Positions 1 through 5,074 of a stretch of 8,732 nucleotides of DNA are shown here, in pieces. Under the pieces are notes generated by a model that saw only the letters and a list, made by a program, of their open reading frames with translations, made no database searches and was not told where the DNA came from. The stretch comes from Myxococcota bacterium (GTDB taxonomy: Bacteria > Myxococcota_C > UBA6777). Within the stretch, counting starts at the first letter, position 1. Every line of letters starts with the position of its first letter. The position numbers and the translations under genes are program-made. Location of the stretch: the NCBI GenBank assembly GCA_963169055.1, contig CAUJFU010000339.1, forward strand, positions 1 to 8,732. The letters are read 5' to 3'.

Positions 1-11
1 TGACTGGTTTT

Positions 12-30
12 TGTGGGGTGCCACCCCACA
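12..30. other. hairpin inside repeat copy 1
   Basis: Bases 12-19 (tgtggggt) pair perfectly with 23-30 (accccaca) around a 3-nt gcc loop. The equivalent place in copy 2 keeps a ggggt/acccc hairpin with a different loop, so the structure is retained while the sequence changes. There is no T tract behind it, so it is not an ordinary intrinsic terminator. Confidence 0.6.
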
Positions 31-140
31 CCCCGCCATAGAGCACAGCTCCCTTGACCCCGTGTTGACGAAGAGATCACAGGTCTTTCAAGACAACGAC
101 TCTGTCGCTTGAGAGAGCGCGAACACGGCTTTTTTTTGGC

Positions 141-167
141 AACTGCGTAACTCCTGTCCTATCGAAA
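141..167. repeat. inverted end sequence of repeat copy 1
   Basis: This stretch (aactgcgtaac...cctatcgaaa) is the reverse complement of 4778-4804 with four mismatches. It sits at the right end of copy 1, while its partner sits at the left end of copy 2. That is the arrangement expected if both are ends of one element with terminal inverted repeats. Its target duplication cannot be tested because the left end of this copy is off the window. Confidence 0.6.
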
Positions 168-285
168 TCTTTTTCTGCTTTATTGATCAAACAAACGCGA
201 TCTCAAAAAAAGTTTGAGCGAACACAACACACCCGCGACAAGTGCGATCAACAAGTTCCGAAACGGATCAGCCCAAACGGAACAT

Positions 286-313
286 TTTAGATCTCCTTCT
301 ATTAAAAGATAAT
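286..313 (+). promoter_or_regulatory. weak candidate sigma70-type promoter
   Basis: TTTAGA (286-291) and GATAAT (308-313) are separated by 16 bp and match the -35 and -10 consensus at 4/6 and 5/6. They lie in the A+T-rich part of the leader, about 150 bp ahead of the secreted-protein start. If used, the transcript would carry the 409-437 hairpin in its 5' leader. Matches this loose arise by chance in A+T-rich DNA. Confidence 0.25.
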
Positions 314-408
314 ATCATCCGTTGATTTTTTTGTTTCCACCACAGTTTTTTTTGCAGAAATCCACAGCACCGCGACGAAGCGACGAACATTTCAGACCCG
401 TTGCTTCC

Positions 409-437
409 TTTTTGCTATCGCTGTTCGGTAGCAAAAA
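409..437 (+). promoter_or_regulatory. leader hairpin before the secreted-protein gene
   Basis: Bases 409-420 pair with 426-437 over 12 consecutive positions (one G-U) around a 5-nt CTGTT loop. The GC-containing core is GCTATCG/CGGTAGC. The helix ends 13 nt before the AAGGAGA ribosome binding site at 451. The tail is A-rich, not T-rich, on both strands, so it does not look like an intrinsic terminator. A 5'-leader element that affects mRNA stability or translation, or a protein-binding dyad, fits better. Confidence 0.5.
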
Positions 438-462
438 ACAAACACCCCACAAGGAGAGAACG

Positions 463-927
463 ATGCGAAAACTGCTTCCCACCCTGCCTGTCACCTTCCT
501 GTTTGCACTCGGGATGTTGCTCCTCCCCAGCCCCGCAAGCGCAGGAAACGTCTGTGCTCCCGGAGCCAAGCGTTGCGTTGATGGCTACAAACACGTTTGT
601 GCTGGCGGCAAACGCTGGCAAAAAACCAGTGACAGATGCGGCCAACCTGTGCAAAAATGCGCGAAACTCTTGATGCACTGTAGCGCTGGCAGCCAATTGT
701 TGACGACCGTCTGTGGCGGGCAACCTCACACACTCAGTTCCCACGTTTCCAAGAACATCTCCTATGTCGAGTTTTCGGGCGCAACGAAAGGTGCCGTCCT
801 GACGCGATGTGGAACCAACGAGACGCTCACCATCCGCGCAAACACCAACCTCTGCTCCCTGCGCGGCGGATGCTGCGACACAAAAACCCGTTGGAATGAC
901 ACGATCTGCAAGATCAAGCTTTTCTAA
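463..927 (+). CDS. small secreted cysteine-rich protein
   Basis: The protein has 154 residues and starts at ATG 463, behind a clear AAGGAGA at 451-457. It opens with a classical Sec signal peptide: a basic n-region (MRK), a hydrophobic core at residues 8-21, and cleavage predicted after the A-S-A at 25-27. The mature part, about 127 residues, carries 12 cysteines (31, 38, 46, 59, 66, 73, 84, 116, 131, 137, 138, 149), enough for six disulfides. The first stretch, C-x2-G-x3-R-C-x-x-G-x4-C-x5-W-x6-C (31-59), resembles short Cys modules seen in secreted proteins of myxobacteria and relatives. That resemblance is from memory, and I assign no named domain. It is predicted to act outside the cytoplasm, possibly in the envelope or as an exported protein; its function is unknown. 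The next gene begins 96 bp downstream, so co-transcription is possible but not shown. No lipobox is present. Confidence 0.85.
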   Translation: MRKLLPTLPVTFLFALGMLLLPSPASAGNVCAPGAKRCVDGYKHVCAGGKRWQKTSDRCGQPVQKCAKLLMHCSAGSQLLTTVCGGQPHTLSSHVSKNISYVEFSGATKGAVLTRCGTNETLTIRANTNLCSLRGGCCDTKTRWNDTICKIKLF

Positions 928-1023
928 CCCGACAATTTGAAAATCCGCACCCCAACCACACCCGCCCTCTCTCCCGACCTAAGCGCCGCACCCCAAGCCA
1001 CCCTCACACACCTCGATGAGTCG

Positions 1024-1497
1024 ATGAATCCGATATCTGCAACCATCAAATCCCATTTTGCTCAAGGCTACATCGTGGAGCTTGAAGACGGTACGGAGGC
1101 ACATCTGCGTTTGCCCGAACTCATCGACCGCGAACGAGAGCTTCACATCGCAGGCAACGAAAAGCTGATGTATGGCAAGAACATCTCGGTGTATCTTGTG
1201 TATCGAGACGAAACATATTGCTCTGTTAGCCAACTCTCTCCGTCCGAGCGCCAACAGCGGCAAACAATGGCGGAGAAAAAAGCAACCGCACAAAAAGAAT
1301 GCGCTCTCGGCGATATCTACGTCGTGCGGGTGGATCGAGAGTGTAATTGGGGCTATCTCTGTAGTGAGATCGGTGGTGATGTATCTGGAGCGATCAAAAA
1401 GCCAACCATCGCATTAGAAACAGGGCAACATCTCTCCGTCGTGGTGGTAGGAAAGAACGACGTAGGTGATCCGTACTTTGAACCCGATCGCAAGTAA
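1024..1497 (+). CDS. protein with two S1-like OB-fold domains
   Basis: The protein has 157 residues if started at ATG 1024. The frame is open back to a TTG at 937, but the extra 29 residues are low-complexity (Pro/Thr/Ala) and neither start has a convincing ribosome binding site. I prefer 1024 because it begins exactly at a domain edge. Residues 3-70 follow the S1 pattern: alternating hydrophobics (ISATIKSHFAQGYIVEL), a DGTEAHLRL turn-strand, a loop, then G-K-x-I-S-V-Y-L-V and a closing S-V-S-Q-L-S. Residues 94-153 repeat the design more loosely (GDIYVVRV...GYLCSEIGGDVSG...G-Q-x-L-S-V-V-V-V-G). S1 domains bind RNA, so an RNA-binding or translation/RNA-decay accessory role is plausible. No nuclease or other catalytic domain is attached. 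The link to the neighbouring genes is unclear. Confidence 0.7.
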   Translation: MNPISATIKSHFAQGYIVELEDGTEAHLRLPELIDRERELHIAGNEKLMYGKNISVYLVYRDETYCSVSQLSPSERQQRQTMAEKKATAQKECALGDIYVVRVDRECNWGYLCSEIGGDVSGAIKKPTIALETGQHLSVVVVGKNDVGDPYFEPDRK

Positions 1498-1632
1498 ACC
1501 CCGTTCGGCGACCGATACGAACATTTCTTGTTTTTGTTGGCGGGCTTATCTTGACGCATACGGCCTTTGCGCCTCACGTCAAACCAGCAGCGTGACCCCC
1601 ACCAAAAATCCACGCAAACACGGAGGCGAATT

Positions 1633-2301
1633 GTGAAGGCATTTGTTGTGTATTGGCACCCCGAACCCAAGAGCTTCAACCATGCGATGTTTGTTACGGC
1701 ACAACAAGCCCTCACAGACAACGGATGGGAAATCGTGACATCAGATCTGCACGCGATGCAGTTCGATCCTGTGTCCAGCCGTGCGAACTTCAAAAGCGTG
1801 AAGGATCCGAATTATCTCAAGTTGCAGAGCGAAGAAGCGTATGCCACCCAAGTGGACGGCTTTTCCGAGGATATCAAAGCGGAGATCGAAAAGCTCGAAT
1901 GGTGCGACTTGATGCTTTGGCAATTCCCGCTCTGGTGGTTCAGCGTTCCAGCAACTCTGAAAGGTTGGGTGGATCGTGTTTTCGCGATGGGGCGCGTCTA
2001 CGGCGGGGGTCGGTTATACAGCAAGGGGGTGTTTTGTGGAAAACGTGCGATGTTGTCTCTGACGACTGGGGGACCAGCGGAAGCCTATGTCGAAGGGGGA
2101 CTCAATGGCGACATTCACGGCGTCCTGAGGCCGATCCATCGAGGAATGCTTCAGTTTGTAGGCTTTGATGTATTGGCCCCGCACGTTGTCAACGGGCCAG
2201 TACGGATGAGCGACGAACAAAGAAAAACGGAACTCGAACGCTTCAGCAGGAGATTGGCAGATATCGCAACGGAACAGCCGATCGACGTAGGCTCATACTA
2301 G
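1633..2301 (+). CDS. flavodoxin-fold NAD(P)H:quinone-type oxidoreductase
   Basis: The protein has 222 residues and starts at GTG 1633, with GGAGG at 1622-1626 setting the start; an upstream in-frame TTG at 1567 lacks such a site. It fits the Flavodoxin_2 family (NQO1/MdaB/KefF-like FMN or FAD enzymes, usually 180-270 residues). Strand 1 and the flavin phosphate loop read VVYWHPEPKSFNHA (5-18). The family hallmark appears at 93-123: LMLWQFPLWWFSVPATLKGWVDRVF followed by AMGRVY. A TTGGP..AY loop (144-152) matches the second flavin/isoalloxazine contact. Known members carry out two-electron reduction of quinones or related electrophiles with NAD(P)H in the cytoplasm, which avoids semiquinone radicals. 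The substrate cannot be read from sequence. It could equally be a regulatory subunit, as KefF is for K+ efflux, but no antiporter gene is nearby. It runs into the convergent kinase gene with a 4-bp overlap. Confidence 0.87.
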   Translation: MKAFVVYWHPEPKSFNHAMFVTAQQALTDNGWEIVTSDLHAMQFDPVSSRANFKSVKDPNYLKLQSEEAYATQVDGFSEDIKAEIEKLEWCDLMLWQFPLWWFSVPATLKGWVDRVFAMGRVYGGGRLYSKGVFCGKRAMLSLTTGGPAEAYVEGGLNGDIHGVLRPIHRGMLQFVGFDVLAPHVVNGPVRMSDEQRKTELERFSRRLADIATEQPIDVGSY

Positions 2302-3890
2302 GCCATCGGCAACGTGAACCAAAAACATGCACCGCCCCCTTCAGCTTCTCGGACCCCCACACGGCCACCGTGCGATTCCACCAACTGCTTGACGATCGCC
2401 AACCCCAGTCCTTGATGCCCCGTCTTGCGCGATCGCGAAGCATCAAGCCGAACAAACCGCTCAAAGATCCGCTCACGCTCCGTTTCAGGAATTCCCGGCC
2501 CCTGATCCGCAACCTCCACGCACAAACCCCCATCGTTCCGCTTCAATCGCAGCTTGATCTCTCCACCCTCTGGACTGTAGCGCAGTGCATTTTGCACAAG
2601 GTTGTTGATCACTTGCTTGAGACGACGCGCATCCCCTTGGATCGGCGAAAAAGAGGCATCCGCACTCTCCAACACGATCTGCACACGCTTTGACTCCGCC
2701 GCCAGCGACAAATGCCGCCTTCGCTCTTCCAACAAAGCCCGTACATCCAACGCTTGCAACTCCAACAATTGTTTCGAGGGTACTTCAAAGCGCGCCAGTT
2801 CAAGCAGATCCCCCAACATCTGATTGACTTCATCCACCTGCACGCAGATCCCCTCCATCGCCCGCTCCAACGGAGCCGCCTCCCGCATCAATCCATCCGC
2901 CACCGATTCCGCCACCATCCGTATCCGCGCCAGAGGCGTTCGCATCTCGTGCGAGATATCCGACAACAGCGCCGCCCGTTGCTCGTGCAGATGCAACAGC
3001 GAAAGCCGCATCTCTTCGATGGTTCGGGCAAGATCCGCCACTTCATCCGTCCCTCGAATCTCGATCGGCTCCGCAAGATCCCCCTGTGGTATCCGCCTTA
3101 CCCGCTCCATCAAATGCCGCAGTGGACGCCCGATATTCCGACTGATCGGGATCGTCAACAAAGCCAATCCCACAAACAACACCGCCAACACCAGCGGCAC
3201 CGAAACACCCGCACCCTCCAAATGCACAGGCGACATCTGCCAAAAAGTCAGTTCCACCTCCCCCACCCCCTCCACCCGCAAACGTCGCGTTAACACCCAA
3301 TGCGGTACAAAGCTGCGCCGATAACGCCGATACATCCGACGCAAACGTCGCGGGCATCGCTGCCTCGCAAACACTCGCACTTGCACCCGCGAGCGCAGAT
3401 CATCCACCCGATGCAACGCCCCCGAAAAGCGCTTCGGCATCACATCCAACCAACAAGAGATATCCCGATCATGCACAAACACCCGCGCATTCAACAACAA
3501 AGACCACGCACGCAAGCGCTCTTGGACCCACTCTTGAGCCAGCCACGCCGCCACCCGAGCGCTGCTCCCTTTTCCCTGCATCGTCGGCTTGGTTGACGTC
3601 TCTTGTTTCGCCTTGGATGTCCGCCCATTTCTCCACCGCTTCCACCAAGGTCTCCGCTCGGGCGTGGGCGGCGTCATCTCTCGATCATAATGCAGTCGCC
3701 GATCCATCGACTCCAACCGCTGCAACAGCAACGTCGTTTGCGCCCAAAAACGCTCGCGCAGCGCTCGATCCACATACGCCACATAAAACACACGCAACAC
3801 CCCACCCATCAACACAAACAACGCCAACAACACCAAGATATGACTCAAGATCAACTTCCGATACAACCGACCCATCAACCAACGCCACAT
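2298..3890 (-). CDS. membrane sensor histidine kinase
   Basis: The protein has 530 residues from ATG 3890, which has AGGAGG-like spacing at 3897-3904. The frame opens 10 codons earlier at a GTG (3920), but the ATG is better supported. The order is as follows. A first membrane segment (about 13-40) is followed by an extracytoplasmic sensor region of about 190 residues with very basic, Trp/Arg-rich patches (near 80-95 and 178-192). A second membrane segment lies at about 229-250. HAMP (about 251-300) contains P-L-R-H-L and GTDEVADLA. HisKA contains DISHEMRTPLARIR with the phospho-accepting His at 314. HATPase_c has an N box NNLVQNALRYSPEGG (429-443), a G1 box DQGPGIP (462-468), an F box IFERFV and a G2 box GLGLAIV (494-500). 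All catalytic boxes look intact. It should autophosphorylate and signal to the regulator encoded divergently at 4017. The ligand is unknown; the basic sensor domain hints at an anionic signal, which is speculative. Confidence 0.93.
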   Translation of the reverse strand: MWRWLMGRLYRKLILSHILVLLALFVLMGGVLRVFYVAYVDRALRERFWAQTTLLLQRLESMDRRLHYDREMTPPTPERRPWWKRWRNGRTSKAKQETSTKPTMQGKGSSARVAAWLAQEWVQERLRAWSLLLNARVFVHDRDISCWLDVMPKRFSGALHRVDDLRSRVQVRVFARQRCPRRLRRMYRRYRRSFVPHWVLTRRLRVEGVGEVELTFWQMSPVHLEGAGVSVPLVLAVLFVGLALLTIPISRNIGRPLRHLMERVRRIPQGDLAEPIEIRGTDEVADLARTIEEMRLSLLHLHEQRAALLSDISHEMRTPLARIRMVAESVADGLMREAAPLERAMEGICVQVDEVNQMLGDLLELARFEVPSKQLLELQALDVRALLEERRRHLSLAAESKRVQIVLESADASFSPIQGDARRLKQVINNLVQNALRYSPEGGEIKLRLKRNDGGLCVEVADQGPGIPETERERIFERFVRLDASRSRKTGHQGLGLAIVKQLVESHGGRVGVREAEGGGACFWFTLPMA

Positions 3891-4016
3891 CGCTGACTCC
3901 TCCTGATGCCTCACCTCCACACAACCTAATCCCCCTTTCTTCCGCGCTCTAGGGGCCTACACTTTTTTTACATTTGAGACTATTCTTCCAATCCAAACCA
4001 CCCAAAGGAGGCGATC
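3891..4016. promoter_or_regulatory. divergent control region between kinase and regulator genes
   Basis: These 126 bp separate the two start codons, so both promoters must lie here or within the genes. The regulator's ribosome binding site AAAGGAGG is at 4004-4011. A T-rich run occupies 3963-3969. I find no convincing -35/-10 pair on either strand and no clear direct repeat of the kind OmpR-type regulators usually bind. A shared autoregulatory site is therefore expected from the layout but not seen. Confidence 0.5.
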
Positions 4017-4766
4017 ATGTCGGAAACACCGCGTATCTTGCTCATTGAAGACGATACCATCCTCGCCGAACATACCTGCCAATACCTCGAAAACTACGGA
4101 TTCTTCGTGCAATGGGAAGAAGACGGAAACGCTGGACTTCGTGCGGCTCGCCATGCTCCTTTTGATCTTGTGCTGCTCGATTTGATGCTTCCCGGCATAG
4201 ACGGTTTAGAGATCTGCCGGCAACTCCGCGCCCACCCCTCCACCGCTGCAATCCCCATCCTCATGCTCACCGCTCGCGGCGAAGAAACCGACCGCATCGT
4301 CGGTTTCGAGATCGGCGCAGATGACTATCTCCCCAAACCTTTCAGCCTACGCGAACTCGTCGCCCGTATCCGTGCCATCCTTCGGCGCGTTCAACTCGAC
4401 GCAGAAGCCCAACTCCCCCCCCCCACAACGCCCCACGCCACCTCTCCACAAACCCCCACCCAAGAAACCCTTACCATCGGCACGTTGTCCATCAACCAAA
4501 CCACCCGCGAAGTCTTCTGCCGAAACCAGCCGATCGAACTCACCGCCTCCGAATTTGATCTGCTCTGGTTGATCGCCCATCGACCCCATCACGTCTGGAA
4601 ACGCGAACAACTCCTCGATCTCGTCCGTGGCCGTGAGTTCGAAGTATTCGACCGCTCCGTCGACGTCCACATCAGCAAGCTCCGCAAAAAACTCGAACGC
4701 GACCCCAAAGAACCCACCCTGATCCAAACCGTCTGGGGCGTCGGTTATCGCTTCGTCCCCGAATGA
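4017..4766 (+). CDS. OmpR/PhoB-type response regulator
   Basis: The protein has 249 residues and starts at ATG 4017 with a near-perfect ribosome binding site six bases upstream. The receiver domain (about 5-122) has the acidic cluster E11-D12-D13, the phospho-accepting D55 in LVLLDLMLPGIDG, T85 in MLTARGEE and K107 in LPKPFS, so the phosphorylation site is complete. A Pro/Thr-rich linker (about 130-150), longer than usual for the family, joins it to a winged-helix effector domain (about 151-249). That domain has ELTASEFDLLWLIAHRP, the recognition-helix region RSVDVHISKLRKKLE and the closing wing TVWGVGYRF. It should bind DNA as a phosphorylation-dependent dimer and act with the divergently encoded kinase. 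The targets are unknown; the shared intergenic region is the obvious candidate. No terminator is visible, and the dispersed repeat begins 11 bp behind the stop codon. Confidence 0.95.
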   Translation: MSETPRILLIEDDTILAEHTCQYLENYGFFVQWEEDGNAGLRAARHAPFDLVLLDLMLPGIDGLEICRQLRAHPSTAAIPILMLTARGEETDRIVGFEIGADDYLPKPFSLRELVARIRAILRRVQLDAEAQLPPPTTPHATSPQTPTQETLTIGTLSINQTTREVFCRNQPIELTASEFDLLWLIAHRPHHVWKREQLLDLVRGREFEVFDRSVDVHISKLRKKLERDPKEPTLIQTVWGVGYRFVPE

Positions 4767-4777
4767 CCTTCATTTTC

Positions 4778-4804
4778 TTTTGATAGGATAGAACTTACGC
4801 AGTT
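4778..4804. repeat. inverted end sequence of repeat copy 2
   Basis: The stretch ttttgataggata...ttacgcagtt matches the reverse complement of 141-167 at 23 of 27 positions. It marks the left boundary of copy 2, 11 bp after the regulator stop codon. Ends of this look (TAGGA...TTACGCA) are found on some bacterial insertion sequences and MITEs. I base that on general recollection and cannot assign a family. Confidence 0.6.
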
Positions 4805-4815
4805 CGATGGTTTTT

Positions 4816-4839
4816 GCGGGGTTTCACCCCACACCCCGC
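4816..4839. other. alternative hairpins inside repeat copy 2
   Basis: GGGGT (4818-4822) pairs with ACCCC (4826-4830) around TTC. Alternatively, GCGGGG (4816-4821) pairs with CCCCGC (4834-4839) around 12 nt. The two use the same G run and exclude each other. Copy 1 can form both too, the second with a G-U pair, so the switch-like arrangement is shared. Confidence 0.45.
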
Positions 4840-4954
4840 CATAGACTGTCGCCCCTTGACCCCGCATTCGCGAAACGATCACTGTTTTTCAAAACAACGG
4901 CTCTCTCGCTCGAAGTGTCACGAACACGGGGGTTTTGGACCAAATCACTCTTTA

Positions 4955-4968
4955 TTGATCTAGATCAA
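4955..4968 (+). promoter_or_regulatory. FNR/ANR-type operator, perfect palindrome
   Basis: TTGATCTAGATCAA is a perfect 14-bp palindrome and an exact match to the FNR-family consensus TTGAT-N4-ATCAA. A further half site, TTGATC (4977-4982), follows, so GATCAA and TTGATC also form an 8-nt-spaced dyad at 4963-4982. The centre lies about 113 bp ahead of the hydroxylase ATG at 5075. No clear -10 element could be placed at the distance typical for FNR activation, so activation and repression cannot be told apart. CRP/FNR-superfamily members with other signals use similar sites. Confidence 0.55.
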
Positions 4969-5074
4969 GCACTTAGTTGATCCAACAGTTCATCCACCAC
5001 CGCCCTACACATAGGCTGTCTCGTTGCACTTTTTGCCTTTTGCCCCCCTCATGCCCATCAGAAAGGCCAATTTG

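Larger units (their letters stand above)
1..167. repeat. dispersed repeat, copy 1 (left end cut by window edge)
   Basis: Positions 1-128 align collinearly with 4804-4929. They share the ggttttt-g(t/c)ggggt start, an exact 20-nt block at 23-42, the cccttgacccc segment, atcac, ttcaa(g/a)acaac and a final cgaacacgg. There is no good reading frame and no transposase. A 27-nt end sequence at 141-167 is the reverse complement (23/27 matches by eye) of the sequence that opens copy 2 at 4778-4804. Position 1 aligns to 4804, so the matching left end of this copy would lie immediately outside the window. This pattern suggests a non-autonomous, MITE-like element of about 190 bp with inverted ends. A plain intergenic repeat family is the alternative. 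Confidence 0.75.
168..462 (+). other. A+T-rich leader without a supported gene
   Basis: This non-coding stretch between the repeat and the secreted-protein gene holds a TTGATCAA at 183-190, a CTCAAA/TTTGAG dyad at 202-218, a weak candidate promoter near 286-313 and the strong hairpin at 409-437. The reading frame of the secreted protein stays open back to a TTG at 322. That extension has no ribosome binding site, and it would bury the signal peptide inside the protein, so I treat it as untranslated. Confidence 0.6.
4778..4945. repeat. dispersed repeat, copy 2
   Basis: This is the second copy of the element at 1-167, in the same orientation. It opens with the 27-nt end sequence (4778-4804) and continues through tggtttttgcggggt, the shared 20-nt block (4826-4845) and on to cgaacacgg at 4921-4929. 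After that the copies diverge, and the right inverted end seen in copy 1 is missing or degraded here. It lies between the regulator stop and the control region of the hydroxylase gene and contains no credible gene. Confidence 0.75.

Noticed and set aside
120-139. CACGGC followed by T8 as an intrinsic terminator
   Set aside because: No stable GC stem ends directly before the T run, and the equivalent position in copy 2 has no T tract.
322-462. Upstream in-frame extension of the secreted protein from TTG 322
   Set aside because: It has no ribosome binding site, it spans the leader hairpin, and it would place the signal peptide in the middle of the protein, whereas ATG 463 has a strong AAGGAGA.
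1552-1574. TTGACG as the -35 box of a promoter for the oxidoreductase
   Set aside because: No acceptable -10 hexamer lies 16-18 bp downstream, so a promoter could not be supported.
2370-3952. Several long plus-strand open frames opposite the kinase gene
   Set aside because: They are shadows of the histidine kinase: compositions dominated by His/Pro/Arg/Ser, no family motifs, no start sites with ribosome binding sites, and a full set of kinase boxes on the other strand.
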